DNA of 37,822 nt from GCA-020356105 sp041602815 (GCA_041602815.1 JBFIFO010000018.1:1-37822), one strand, 5' to 3'; shown: positions 1-8,440, counted from the first letter of the stretch. Made by a program: numbers and translations. Notes: generated from the letters alone by a model not told the origin.

Positions 1-1
1 C

Positions 2-658
2 AACACCGCGAAGGCGCCGCCGTTCGACCCGCGGCACGCACTGGCGGCGTTGAAGGTGCGATCGCTCCGCCTGGCCAACCTCGGCTATCTCGGCCATATG
101 TGGGAGCTCTACGCCATGTGGGCCTGGATTGGCGTGTTCCTGAACGCGAGTTTCGCGCTACGCGCGGATGCCGGGGAATCCGCGGGCGCATGGGCCGCCC
201 TGGCGACCTTCGCGACCATCGCCGCCGGCGGGGTCGGCTGCGTTGCGGGAGGGTTGTTCGCCGACCGCCTCGGCCGGACGACACTCACCATGCTGGCGAT
301 GGCGGTCAGCGGCAGCTGTGCGGTCGCGGCCGGGTTCCTGTATGGCGGCAGCCCGGCCGTGCTGGTCGCTCTCTGCCTCGTCTGGGGCTTCGCGGTGGTG
401 GCGGACTCGCCGCAGTTCTCGGCCAGCATCGCCGAACTGTCGGAGCGCGGACTCGTCGGCACCATGCTGACGATCCAGACGAGCATGGGATTCCTGCTGA
501 CCCTAGTGACGATCCACATGGTCCCCTGGCTGGTCGATCTCGTCGGCTGGCGGTATGCCTTCACGGCCCTCGCGCCGGGCCCGCTGGTCGGCGTGATCGC
601 CATGGCCCGGCTGCGGGCCCACCCGGACGCCGTCAAACTCGCGAACGGTCGGCGCTAA
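2..658 (+). CDS. MFS transporter, C-terminal part (5' end outside window)
   Basis: An open frame runs in from the left edge to a TAA stop, giving about 218 residues of a major facilitator superfamily permease in the cytoplasmic membrane. The visible part begins with a cytoplasmic loop and the start of the second six-helix half (GYLGHMWELYAMWAW, about residues 23-37). A basic loop with a glycine-rich turn follows (FADRLGRT), which is the MFS loop motif repeated at the start of the second half. Further hydrophobic helices run to a short basic tail. The TTG at position 50 is an internal codon, not the start, because the frame is open and protein-like to the window edge. The substrate cannot be told. 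The stop overlaps the stop of the convergent downstream gene by 4 nt. Confidence 0.85.
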   Translation, partial: NTAKAPPFDPRHALAALKVRSLRLANLGYLGHMWELYAMWAWIGVFLNASFALRADAGESAGAWAALATFATIAAGGVGCVAGGLFADRLGRTTLTMLAMAVSGSCAVAAGFLYGGSPAVLVALCLVWGFAVVADSPQFSASIAELSERGLVGTMLTIQTSMGFLLTLVTIHMVPWLVDLVGWRYAFTALAPGPLVGVIAMARLRAHPDAVKLANGRR

Positions 659-1350
659 CGGTCCGTGGTGTCGAACCGCGAGAGCGCGACCGCCGATCGC
701 TCGAAGCCGTCCATGCGCGTGGCCAGGGCGAGCTCCGACATGCCCATGCCGGCGGCGATCCGGACCATCAGCTCCTCCTGGACCGGGCCCGGATCGTCCA
801 TCGCCTCGAGCAGCAGGAAGCACGACTGCAGGATGAACTCCCGGTCGCCGGCATCGAGCAGGGCCTCCGCGGCGAGGACCTCGCTCGCGATGTCGCGGCT
901 GACGTGTTCGCGCAGCAGCTCCGGCAGCGGCGCCGTCTCGAACGTCGCCGCGTCGATCTGTGCCAGAACATCGCGCACCACCCGGGCCGACTCGTCGCCC
1001 GGCTCGCTCTCGGTCGCCGCCAGCGTCGCCACGATTCGCACGATGAGCTCGTCGCGCGACCCGGGCTTGTGGTCGGGCGCGGTGGCGATCGAAGCCCGAG
1101 TCCGCACATACTGGCTGCGCTCGCGGATCCCGATCAGCAGCAGGTACAGCCCGGTCAGTCCCACGATCCCGCCGGCGCCCAGGAACATCCAGAATGTTGC
1201 CGATGCGCCGTAGCGGAACACCGGATCGGAGCCGTGAAAGCGCACGGCAAGCACGATCGCCGTTCCGGTGACGAGGAACGCACCGAGGGCCCAGATGATA
1301 TGGTTCGTGCCCGGTTTCACGGATTCGCTGCTCTTCCCGTCGTTGGGCAA
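655..1350 (-). CDS. Two-helix membrane protein of unknown function, possibly TerB-like C-terminus
   Basis: A 231-residue protein with two predicted transmembrane helices near the N-terminus (about residues 18-36 and 49-73). A charged cytoplasmic helical domain of about 150 residues follows. The C-terminal segment, with acidic helices and a DAGDREFILQSCFLLLEAMDD stretch, faintly resembles TerB-type helical domains; this is a weak impression, not an assignment. The longest start is a TTG at 1350 without a clear ribosome site. A GTG at 1320 (residue 11) has a GGGAAGAG sequence about 10 nt upstream and may be the true start. The gene lies downstream of, and in the same direction as, the LysR gene, 117 nt away, and converges on the MFS gene. 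I cannot assign a function. Confidence 0.6.
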   Translation of the reverse strand: MPNDGKSSESVKPGTNHIIWALGAFLVTGTAIVLAVRFHGSDPVFRYGASATFWMFLGAGGIVGLTGLYLLLIGIRERSQYVRTRASIATAPDHKPGSRDELIVRIVATLAATESEPGDESARVVRDVLAQIDAATFETAPLPELLREHVSRDIASEVLAAEALLDAGDREFILQSCFLLLEAMDDPGPVQEELMVRIAAGMGMSELALATRMDGFERSAVALSRFDTTDR

Positions 1351-1467
1351 GACTGCAGGACCGGATCGAGGTCCGTTCCTTCCGGCTTAGCCGCAAAGCT
1401 TTAAGAAATGAGTAATCGCAGCTGCGTTTACCGTGGCGATGTCCTGCCGGTCGCGGCACGTAGCCTG

Positions 1468-2376
1468 TCAACCATCCCTTGGCAGCGACCGCGCGACCCC
1501 CGCCTCGTCCAGCAGCCAGTCGCGGAAGGCGGCGATCTTCGGGTGCTGGGCGGTCGCCTTCGGGCAGACGACGTAATAGGCGTATTCGGTGGGGATGGCG
1601 ATGTCGAACGGCTTGACCAGCCGGCCCGCCGCGAGGTCGTCGGCGGCCAGTGCGCCGCGCGCCAGCGCCACGCCCTGGCCCTCGGCGGCGGCCTGGATCA
1701 CCAGCGCCGAATCGGTGAAGAAGGGGCCCTGGGTCGGGCCGATTTCCACGACCCCGGCCACCAGCAGCCACATCGCCCAGTCGACGTAGCCGTCGTCGTG
1801 CAGCAGCGTGTGGTGCCGCAGGTCGCCCGGCACGCGCAGCGCCTTCGCGCCCGACAGCAGCTTCGGGCTGCACACCGGGAAAATGTCCTCGGTCATCAGG
1901 CGCACGCTGTGCAGGCCCTCGTAGCGGCCCTTGCCGTAACGCACCCCGAGGTCGACATCGTCGCGCTGGAAATCGGTGAGCTGGATCGACGGGCTGATGC
2001 GCACGTCGATCTCCGGATGGCGCTCGCGGAACCTGCCGAGACGCGGCACCAGCCATTTCGAGGCGAAGGACGGCAGCACGCTGACCGTCAGCGGCCCGCC
2101 GGCGTCGGGCGCCGACAGCTTCTCCATCGCGGTCGCCAGGTGGGACAGGGCCTTGCGGACCTCGGAGACGAACTGCTGGCCCTCCTCGGTCAGCCGGATC
2201 GCCCGGTTCAGGCGCCGGAACAGGCGCACGCCGAGCGCCTCCTCGAGCGTGCGGATCTGGTGGCTCACCGCCGCCTGGGTGATGTGCAGCTCGGCGGCGG
2301 CCTGCGTGAAGCTGAGGTGCCGGGCCGCCGCCTCGAAGGCGCGCAAGGTGTTCATCGGCGGCAGGCGGACGGTCAT
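1468..2376 (-). CDS. LysR-family transcriptional regulator, GcvA-like
   Basis: A 302-residue LysR-type regulator. The N-terminal winged helix-turn-helix is clear (about residues 8-66: NTLRAFEAAARHLSFTQAAAEL, then ITQAAVSHQIRTLEEALG and RLFRR). The rest is a periplasmic-binding-protein-like effector domain (from about residue 92). The opening LPPMNTLRAFEAAARHLSFT is typical of the GcvA subgroup, which includes glycine-cleavage and beta-lactamase regulators, so the true target may differ. The ATG at 2376 has a modest GAGG upstream. A perfect inverted repeat with LysR spacing sits 15-35 nt before the start, in the divergent region shared with the DUF1127 gene, so autoregulation and possibly control of that gene are likely. 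Confidence 0.93.
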   Translation of the reverse strand: MTVRLPPMNTLRAFEAAARHLSFTQAAAELHITQAAVSHQIRTLEEALGVRLFRRLNRAIRLTEEGQQFVSEVRKALSHLATAMEKLSAPDAGGPLTVSVLPSFASKWLVPRLGRFRERHPEIDVRISPSIQLTDFQRDDVDLGVRYGKGRYEGLHSVRLMTEDIFPVCSPKLLSGAKALRVPGDLRHHTLLHDDGYVDWAMWLLVAGVVEIGPTQGPFFTDSALVIQAAAEGQGVALARGALAADDLAAGRLVKPFDIAIPTEYAYYVVCPKATAQHPKIAAFRDWLLDEAGVARSLPRDG

Positions 2377-2390
2377 GGGCGGCCTCTGTT

Positions 2391-2411
2391 CGGATAAGAT
2401 TTACTTATCCG
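2391..2411. promoter_or_regulatory. Probable LysR operator (perfect inverted repeat)
   Basis: Arms CGGATAAG and CTTATCCG are perfect reverse complements separated by 5 nt (ATTTA). The inner part fits the LysR T-N11-A rule. It lies between the divergent LysR gene (start 2376) and the DUF1127 gene (start 2531), close enough to the LysR start to overlap its promoter. Binding by the adjacent LysR protein is inference from position and symmetry. Confidence 0.7.
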
Positions 2412-2430
2412 ATACATGAAAAACGATCGT

Positions 2431-2459
2431 TTGTCGAGACAGGGCGATACCAGTATTTT
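2431..2459 (+). promoter_or_regulatory. Candidate sigma70-type promoter for the DUF1127 gene
   Basis: TTGTCG and TATTTT are separated by 17 nt, each matching 4 of 6 consensus positions, about 70 nt upstream of the DUF1127 start. A 5-bp inverted repeat (CCAGT/ACTGG, 2450-2465) straddles the -10 element. Found by eye; not scored. Confidence 0.4.
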
Positions 2460-2530
2460 CACTGGGAACGAAACCAATTTTCGATGTCATCGAGCCCTGC
2501 GGGCGCCGGTGACGAATAAGGAGAGCCGAT

Positions 2531-2761
2531 ATGAATGAGATCTTCGAGAGCCGTCTTTCGCACACGATGGCCGGGACGACCGGCCTCCGTGCGGGCCTCG
2601 GCCAGCTGCTTTTGCGGGCTGTCGCAATGATTGACCTGTGGTATGAACGGCACCGTCAGCGCCAGTACCTCGCCCGGCTGGACGACCGGCTGTTGCGCGA
2701 CATCGGCATCGACAGGGCCACCGCCGAACTGGAGATAGCGAAGCCGTTCTGGCGGCCCTGA
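2531..2761 (+). CDS. DUF1127 (YjiS-like) small protein
   Basis: A 76-residue protein ending in the DUF1127 signature (about residues 38-72: WYERHRQRQYLARLDDRLL, then RDIGID). It has an Arg-rich helix followed by the conserved L-x-x-L-D-D-x-x-L-x-D-I-G-I pattern. Small DUF1127 proteins in alphaproteobacteria are known to bind RNA or affect stress and phosphate or carbon metabolism, but the role of this copy is unknown. The ATG is preceded by AAGGAG at good spacing. The stop is 17 nt before the start of the EamA transporter, so the two are probably co-transcribed. The gene is divergent from the LysR regulator across a LysR-type operator. Confidence 0.88.
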   Translation: MNEIFESRLSHTMAGTTGLRAGLGQLLLRAVAMIDLWYERHRQRQYLARLDDRLLRDIGIDRATAELEIAKPFWRP

Positions 2762-2778
2762 GAGCGACGGGAGGCCCG

Positions 2779-3693
2779 TTGGGCAACCACCTTCTCTACG
2801 CCGCAACGGTCCTGATCTGGGGGTCGACCTGGTATGCCGTCAAGCTGCAGCTCGGCACGGTCGACCCCAACGTCTCGGTGGCGTGGCGCTTCATCCTCGC
2901 CTCGGCCATACTGATCGCGTTCTGCGTTGCGACGCGCCGCAGCCTGCGGTTCGCCGCCCGGCACCACCTCTATATCGCGGCGCAGGGGCTGTTCCTGTTC
3001 TGCCTCAACTACCTGATCTTCTATTACGCGACGTTTCACCTGACGACCGGCGTGATCGCGGTGGTGTTCTCGCTGATCATGCTGATGAACATCCTCAACG
3101 GGGCGGTGCTGTTCGGCATCCGCGTAGAGGCCAGGGTGCTGGCCGCGGCCGGGCTCGGCGTCGCCGGCCTGGTGCTGGTGTTCTGGCGTGAACTCGCCGC
3201 CGTGAACCTGACCAGCGGGCCGGTGTTCGGCCTCATCCTGTCGATCGTCGCGACCTATTCGGCGTCGCTCGGCAACATGGCGTCGCTGCGCAACTCGCGG
3301 GCCGGCCTGCCGGTGATCCAGGTGAACGCGCTGGGCATGGCCTACGGCGCCGCCCTGACGACGCTGCTCGCGCTGCTGCGCGGGGCGCCGTTCACCTTCG
3401 ACTGGTCGCCCGGCTACGTCGGCTCGCTGCTGTGGCTGGTGTTCCTCGGATCGATCCTCGCCTTCGGCTGCTACCTGACGCTGCTGGCGCGCATCGGCGC
3501 CGACCGGGCGGCCTACACCGCGGCCCTGTTCCCGATCGTCGCGCTGGTCATCTCGACCTTCCTCGAGGATTACGCCTGGACGGCGACGGCGCTGGTCGGC
3601 GTCATCCTGATCCTGGGCGGCAACGTGCTGGCCATCGCGCGGCCGAAACAGCGCGCGGCGCCGCGGCCTCAGCCCGCGGAACCGGCCGGATAG
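2779..3693 (+). CDS. EamA/DMT-superfamily permease
   Basis: A 304-residue cytoplasmic membrane protein with ten hydrophobic segments arranged as two EamA repeats (about residues 5-135 and 150-287), the usual length for drug/metabolite transporter superfamily exporters. The opening LLYAATVLIWGSTWYAVK is the typical first-helix signature. The second half carries the matching YTAALFPIVALVISTFLEDY segment. The start is a TTG with GGGAGG 4 nt upstream. The substrate is unknown; relatives export amino acids or small metabolites. The 3' end overlaps the convergent methyltransferase by 25 nt. Confidence 0.9.
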   Translation: MGNHLLYAATVLIWGSTWYAVKLQLGTVDPNVSVAWRFILASAILIAFCVATRRSLRFAARHHLYIAAQGLFLFCLNYLIFYYATFHLTTGVIAVVFSLIMLMNILNGAVLFGIRVEARVLAAAGLGVAGLVLVFWRELAAVNLTSGPVFGLILSIVATYSASLGNMASLRNSRAGLPVIQVNALGMAYGAALTTLLALLRGAPFTFDWSPGYVGSLLWLVFLGSILAFGCYLTLLARIGADRAAYTAALFPIVALVISTFLEDYAWTATALVGVILILGGNVLAIARPKQRAAPRPQPAEPAG

Positions 3694-4892
3694 CGCAGCA
3701 GCATCTGGTTGGTGCCGTTGAGCGCGCGGTACAGCGCCGCGAGCTGGCGCCGGAACTCCGCCGCATCGGCTCCGGCGAGGGCGCGGATCTCGCGCAGGCT
3801 GCGGCGCCCGTCGACCGCGCGCAGGATGGCGGGGGCGAGCGGCGGCAGGCGCAGGTTCATCGTGAGCCCGGCGCCGCTGATCTTGAACCCGCCGTCGGCC
3901 CCGATCGCCGCCGCCAGGGCCGGGCCGTCGACCTCGCGGCACACCGGTATCGCCCGCCCGCTCGGCCGGGCCACCGTGTCCGCCGGCCGTGCCCGCGGCA
4001 CGCAGTAGAAGGTGTGCTTGCGCAAATGGCCGCTCAGCAGCTCCGCGAATGCGCAGCGCTCGATCCACGACAGGCCGGCCAGCCGCTGCCGCAGCTCCGG
4101 GTCGCTGACGAACGTGTCGGGATCGTAGAGCGCCGGTTCGATGAAGGCGACCGGCCGCAGGCCGGCTCCCTGCAGCTCGTCCGCCAGCTCCGGCACGCGG
4201 TAGGCGCGGTCGCGGGCATGCAGCAGCATGTCGAACAGCGCCGCGTCCTCGCCCTTGTAGTCGCTGATCGCGGCATTCCGCTTCAGCCAGTTGCTCGGCG
4301 GCAGCGCATCGACCAGCTTGCGGGCCACGGCGACGCGCTCCGCGCTGGGGCCCGCGGCGGCGATCATCCGCAGCATGTCCTGCGCGTGGTACACGCCGGT
4401 CCGGCCGATCTCGCCATAGACCATGGCACCCATGCCGCCATCCGCCTTCAGCGCGCCGGCCAGCGCATGGAATCCGGCCGAGGTGTCCGGCAGGTGGTGC
4501 AGCACGCCGCAGCAGTCGATGTAGTCGAACGATCCGTACTGCGCGGCGTCGAGCAGTGATCCGGTATGGAAGGCGATGCCGTCGAGGCCGCGAATGCGCG
4601 CCCGCGCCTCGGCGATGGCCCGACTCGCGGCCGACAGGTCGAGGTAATGGATCTCGGCCGGACAGCCGCGGTCGGCCAGCTGCTGCGCCAGCATGATCAG
4701 GCCGTCGCCGGTGCCGCCGCCAGCGACCAGCACCCGGAACGGCGCCGACCAGTCGCGCGCGCCGGCGAAGATATAGTGGTCGATCTCCAGGATATGACTC
4801 GGCGAGCCGGTGATCAGCCGCTTGCGCTCGTCCTCTGGATCGCGCGGCGGATAGGGCAGGTCCTCGTACTGCGCGCGGACGGGGTCGGCCAC
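3669..4892 (-). CDS. Class I SAM-dependent methyltransferase with extra C-terminal domain
   Basis: A 407-residue soluble protein. The Rossmann methyltransferase core lies at about residues 45-170. Motif I is VLVAGGGTGDG (about residues 54-64), the acidic ribose-binding strand end is HYLDLS, and the substrate-side motif is FDYIDCCGVLHHLPD. About 200 residues beyond the core form a second domain that I do not recognise. The substrate is unknown. The start is a GTG with GGAGG 7 nt upstream and only 3 nt after the stop of the quinone oxidoreductase, so the two genes form one leftward operon. The 3' end overlaps the convergent EamA gene. Confidence 0.87.
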   Translation of the reverse strand: MADPVRAQYEDLPYPPRDPEDERKRLITGSPSHILEIDHYIFAGARDWSAPFRVLVAGGGTGDGLIMLAQQLADRGCPAEIHYLDLSAASRAIAEARARIRGLDGIAFHTGSLLDAAQYGSFDYIDCCGVLHHLPDTSAGFHALAGALKADGGMGAMVYGEIGRTGVYHAQDMLRMIAAAGPSAERVAVARKLVDALPPSNWLKRNAAISDYKGEDAALFDMLLHARDRAYRVPELADELQGAGLRPVAFIEPALYDPDTFVSDPELRQRLAGLSWIERCAFAELLSGHLRKHTFYCVPRARPADTVARPSGRAIPVCREVDGPALAAAIGADGGFKISGAGLTMNLRLPPLAPAILRAVDGRRSLREIRALAGADAAEFRRQLAALYRALNGTNQMLLRYPAGSAG

Positions 4893-4895
4893 GCC

Positions 4896-5876
4896 TCACC
4901 CTCCGATGGTGATGACCGTCTTGCCGATCGCCCGGCGGTCCGACAGGTTCGCCAGGGCCTCCGGCGTCTGCTCCAGCGGAAACGTGGCGCCGACCAGCGG
5001 CTTCAGCCGCCCCGCCTCGTACATGCCCTTCAGCCCCGCGAACGAATCGCGCAGCACCTGCATCCTGTGCGTCGCGTAGGCGCCCCAGTAGTAGCCGATG
5101 GCCGAGATGTTCTTGACCAGCAGGATATTGGCCGGGATGCGCTGGATCTTGCCGCCGGCGAAGCCGACGATGATGATGCGGGCCTCGAACGCCGCGCAGC
5201 GCAGCGAGACAGTGAAGGCATCGCCGCCGACCGGATCGTAGATCACGTTGGCGCCGGCGCCGCCGGTCAGCTCCCGGACCCGCTCGTGGATCGGCTCGGC
5301 CGCGGGGTCGAGCGCGTGGTCGGCGCCGTACTCGGCCACGACGCGCCGCTTCTCCGGCGTCGAGGCGACGGCGATGACGGTGGCCCCCAGCGCCTTGCCG
5401 ATTTCGACGGCCGAAAGTCCGGCCCCGCCGGCCGCCCCGTGCACGAGCAGGGTTTCGCCGGGCAGGAGCTTCGTGCGGTGGGTCAGGGCGACGTGGCTCG
5501 TCCCGTAGACGATGGGCGAGGCCGCCGCCGCTTCGTAGCTCATGCCCTCGGGCATCTGCATGATCCGCGAATGGTGCGCCAGCACCTCCTCGGCGAATGC
5601 GCCGTGGTCGAGCACCGCGATGGCGCGGTCGCCCGGTTTGAACCATTTGATGTTGGTGCCCGCCTCGACGACGTCGCCGGCGACTTCCATGCCCGGCGTG
5701 AACGGCAGCGGCGGCGTCGCCTGGTAGCGCCCGCGCACCATCAGCGTGTCGGCGAAATTGACTCCGGCGGCGCGGACCCGGATGCGGACCTCGTCCGGTC
5801 CCGGCTGCGGCGACGGTACCTCTGCAAGGCGTGCCGCTTCCGGCCCGCCGAACGCTTCGACCCTGATCGCACGCAT
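4896..5876 (-). CDS. NADPH:quinone oxidoreductase family protein (zinc-free MDR)
   Basis: A 326-residue medium-chain dehydrogenase/reductase. The N-terminal GroES-like domain carries AAGVNFADTLMVRGRYQ (about residues 41-57). The nucleotide-binding fold carries VHGAAGGAGLSAVEIGKALGA, the AAGGxG-type NADPH motif of the zeta-crystallin/QOR group, followed by YDPVGGDAF. The structural and catalytic zinc cysteines of alcohol dehydrogenases are absent, as expected for QOR. It probably reduces a quinone or an enone with NADPH in the cytoplasm. The ATG at 5876 is chosen because AGGAGAGG lies 9 nt upstream and homology begins there. The upstream open frame to 6035 has no family resemblance. It is the first gene of an operon with the methyltransferase. 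Confidence 0.92.
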   Translation of the reverse strand: MRAIRVEAFGGPEAARLAEVPSPQPGPDEVRIRVRAAGVNFADTLMVRGRYQATPPLPFTPGMEVAGDVVEAGTNIKWFKPGDRAIAVLDHGAFAEEVLAHHSRIMQMPEGMSYEAAAASPIVYGTSHVALTHRTKLLPGETLLVHGAAGGAGLSAVEIGKALGATVIAVASTPEKRRVVAEYGADHALDPAAEPIHERVRELTGGAGANVIYDPVGGDAFTVSLRCAAFEARIIIVGFAGGKIQRIPANILLVKNISAIGYYWGAYATHRMQVLRDSFAGLKGMYEAGRLKPLVGATFPLEQTPEALANLSDRRAIGKTVITIGG

Positions 5877-5969
5877 CGCGAAGTGCCTCTCCTGAATTCG
5901 CAACCCTGCCGCCGAGAAGGCCATCCCGCGCGCTAAATTGCAAGGTCCCTGTGCTGCCCCGGTGCCGGC

Positions 5970-5997
5970 TTGACCGGGCGTCCGCTTGTGCCACACT
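5970..5997 (+). promoter_or_regulatory. Candidate promoter for the AidB-like gene
   Basis: CTTGACC (TTGACC from 5970) and CACACT are separated by 16 nt and end about 28 nt before the ATG. The CTTGAC -35 core is typical of alphaproteobacterial housekeeping promoters. The -10 matches only 3 of 6 positions. Confidence 0.4.
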
Positions 5998-6025
5998 GGC
6001 TCCAAGCCACCGGGGGAGGGCCGCC

Positions 6026-7702
6026 ATGACCGCAACGCCGGGTCACGAGACCCACGAGGTCTTCAACCAGTCGCCGCCGCTGGCCGGCCACAACGTCTTC
6101 GAAACCGACCGCTGCCTTGCCGCCGCGATCGAGCGCGAAGGGGCCGCCTGGGCGCGCGACGACCTCGTCCGGCTCGGCGCCGTGGCCGGGGCCGCCGAGA
6201 CCCAGCACCAGGCCCGCCTCGCGCATGCGTTCCCGCCGGTCCTGCGCACGCACGATGCCGCCGGCAACCGCATCGATGCGGTCGAATTCCACCCGGCCTG
6301 GCATGCGCTGATGGCGGCCGGCATGGCGGCCGGCGTTCATTCCCTGGCATGGACCGACGCGCGGCCCGGCGCCCACGTCGCCCGCGCCGCCCTCGCCTTC
6401 GTGATGAACCAGGCCGAGAACGGCGTGTGCTGCCCGCTGGCCATGACCTTCGCCGCGGTGCCGGCGCTGCGCCGCCAGAGGGACGTCGCCGAGACCTGGG
6501 TGCCGCGCGTCACCGGCCGCGACTACGACGGCCGGCAGATCCCGGCGGCGGACAAGACGGCGTGCACCATGGGCATGGCGATGACCGAGAAGCAGGGCGG
6601 CTCGGACGTGCGCGCCAACACCACGACGGCGGAGCCGGCCGGCAAGGCGAGCGGCTCCGGCGCCGAGTATCTCCTGACCGGCCACAAATGGTTCTGCTCG
6701 GCGCCGATGTCGGACGCGTTCCTCACGCTGGCCCAGGCGCCCGGCGGGCTGAGCTGCTTCCTGGTGCCGCGCTTCCGCCCGGACGGCGCCCGCAACCCGT
6801 TCCTCATCCAGCGCCTCAAGGACAAGCTGGGCAACCGCTCCAACGCCTCGGCCGAGATCGAGTACCGCGGCACCTGGGCCCAGATGGTCGGCGAGGAGGG
6901 GCGGGGCGTTGCGACGATTCTCGACATGGTGCAGCATACCCGGCTCGATGCCGCGGTCTCGGCGGCGGCGATCATGCGCCAGGCGGTCGGCCTTGCGATC
7001 CATCATTGCGACCACCGCTCGGCCTTCCAGCGCCGCCTGGTCGACCAGCCGCTGATGCGCGCCGTGCTCGCCGACCTCGTGCTCGACTCGACGGCGGCGA
7101 CGATGCTGGTCATGCGCCTGGCCGGCGCCTTCGACCGCGGCCATGGCGGCGACGAGGGCGAGGCCGCGCTGGCCCGGCTCGGCGCCGCGGTGGTCAAGTA
7201 CTGGGTCTGCAAGCGCACCCCGCCGGCCGTCTTCGAGGCGCTCGAATGCCATGGCGGCAACGGCTATGTCGAGGAATCGGTGGTTGCCCGCCTGTACCGC
7301 GAGGCTCCGGTCAACAGCGTGTGGGAGGGGTCCGGCAACGTGATCTGCCTCGACGCCCTGCGCGCCATCGAGCGCGAGCCCGGCTCCCTCGACTCGCTGC
7401 GCGCCGACATCGCGCAGGCGAAGGGAGCCGACCCCCGATTCGACGCCTTCGTCGCCGGCATCGAGTCGCTGCTGGCCGATCGCGCGGGATTCGAAACGCG
7501 GGCCCGGGAACTGACCGGGCGGCTCGCGCTGGCCCTCGCTGCTTCGCTGCTGCTGCAACACGCGCCCGCCGCCCTCGCCGGCGCGTTCTGCGCCAGCCGC
7601 CTGGGCGACGACGCAACCGTCAGCGCCCAGGCTTACGGCGCGCTGCCACCGGATGCGGCGGTGCAGGACATCATCGCTTACGGGCGGATCGCGTCCGACT
7701 GA
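6026..7702 (+). CDS. AidB-like acyl-CoA dehydrogenase
   Basis: A 558-residue flavoprotein close in length to E. coli AidB (541). The N-terminal HETHEVFNQSPPLAGHNVFE is the AidB-type extension. The flavin and substrate region has AMTEKQGGSDVRANTT and the substrate strand GHKWFCSAPMSDAF. A C-terminal helix bundle carries ECHGGNGYVEES and NSVWEGSGNVICLDALRA (around residues 410-450). AidB in E. coli is an alkylation-response FAD protein with weak isovaleryl-CoA dehydrogenase activity and DNA binding. This homologue may serve in DNA protection or acyl-CoA oxidation. The ATG at 6026 follows GGGGGAGGG. It is divergent from the quinone oxidoreductase. No ada or alkB is in view. Confidence 0.92.
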   Translation: MTATPGHETHEVFNQSPPLAGHNVFETDRCLAAAIEREGAAWARDDLVRLGAVAGAAETQHQARLAHAFPPVLRTHDAAGNRIDAVEFHPAWHALMAAGMAAGVHSLAWTDARPGAHVARAALAFVMNQAENGVCCPLAMTFAAVPALRRQRDVAETWVPRVTGRDYDGRQIPAADKTACTMGMAMTEKQGGSDVRANTTTAEPAGKASGSGAEYLLTGHKWFCSAPMSDAFLTLAQAPGGLSCFLVPRFRPDGARNPFLIQRLKDKLGNRSNASAEIEYRGTWAQMVGEEGRGVATILDMVQHTRLDAAVSAAAIMRQAVGLAIHHCDHRSAFQRRLVDQPLMRAVLADLVLDSTAATMLVMRLAGAFDRGHGGDEGEAALARLGAAVVKYWVCKRTPPAVFEALECHGGNGYVEESVVARLYREAPVNSVWEGSGNVICLDALRAIEREPGSLDSLRADIAQAKGADPRFDAFVAGIESLLADRAGFETRARELTGRLALALAASLLLQHAPAALAGAFCASRLGDDATVSAQAYGALPPDAAVQDIIAYGRIASD

Positions 7703-7866
7703 CCGGACCGCGGGGCGTTTGCGGTTGCAACCGGAAGGCGAAATCCGGCGCTTGGCGCTGCACGCGGTACCCGCCAAATATTAATGAACGCTAATATAAT
7801 AAGAGACCGGATACTTGGCGTCTACATGGCCGGCCATGAAAAGGGCAAGGGAAGCGATCCCGGATT

Positions 7867-7880
7867 TTGACATAGATCAA
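7867..7880. promoter_or_regulatory. FNR/FixK-type anaerobic regulator box
   Basis: The sequence TTGACATAGATCAA matches TTGAT-N4-ATCAA with a single change at the fifth base. TTGAC is also seen in alphaproteobacterial FnrL/FixK sites. A TTAATT element at 7904-7909 sits where the -10 would be if the box were centred near -41.5, giving a start near 7915. This suggests low-oxygen activation of the downstream cytochrome operon. The distance of about 700 nt to the first codon is unusual. Confidence 0.55.
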
Positions 7881-8262
7881 ATTTCCTCAGCCCCAAACGC
7901 CGGTTAATTATTCGGTAAGAATTATTAGCGTACGCATGAGCAGCCCCAGTTATCGGGGGCGCACGACCCGATTCCGCCACCGCTTCGGCCCCGACATGCA
8001 GGTAGACGTGACCGCAACGAGTTGTTGTAACCGCCGATTGCCGGAGGGCGCGCACGCGCCCGCGGGGTTGTCCGGACGACGGCCCGCGCGCCGGCAGAGT
8101 CGGTCCGACATGCGGAGAGGGCCGACACCCGTCGCGGCATATCGCCACGGGGCGAATCGCTCACGCCGCCGCGACGCAGAACCAATTCATCGAATTTTCC
8201 ATGACTCTGTTGGCGTTGCATCCGGAAAATCGGTTCGGGTTGCGAAAGTGCGGAAGAAATGT

Positions 8263-8281
8263 CGATCAATTGTCGTGATCG
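8263..8281. repeat. 19-nt inverted repeat in the cytochrome leader (first)
   Basis: Arms CGATCA and TGATCG are separated by 7 nt. A second inverted repeat of identical geometry starts exactly 60 nt further on. It could be an operator or a hairpin in the leader. Confidence 0.35.
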
Positions 8282-8322
8282 GCCGGCAGCAAGAATTGAT
8301 CTACCTCATATTTTGTGTGCTT

Positions 8323-8341
8323 TTTGTCGGTTACAGACAAA
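8323..8341. repeat. 19-nt inverted repeat in the cytochrome leader (second)
   Basis: Arms TTTGTC and GACAAA are separated by 7 nt. It lies in an AT-rich patch that could hold an alternative promoter nearer the cytochrome gene, followed by AGTAATATTC. The geometry matches the repeat at 8263-8281, though the arm sequences differ. Confidence 0.35.
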
Positions 8342-8440
8342 GTAATATTCTTTTCTCTATTACCGCTCTCGTATTGCACGCGAAAGTTTGCGCCATGCCG
8401 GCTGGGCTTGCGGAATTTCTTCGGTCTGGCAGCAGCGCCG

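Noticed and set aside
2656..6027. Very long minus-strand open frame (1123 codons)
   Set aside because: It overlaps four well-supported genes and reads as low-complexity Arg/Gly/Ala sequence.
7722..7733. 12-nt palindrome after the AidB-like stop
   Set aside because: Perfect but short, with no loop or T-run; it could be an operator but nothing else supports it.
5933..7777. Long open frame on the minus strand (614 codons)
   Set aside because: It is antisense to the AidB-like gene, Arg/His/Gly-rich and without family motifs; it is a by-product of high GC.
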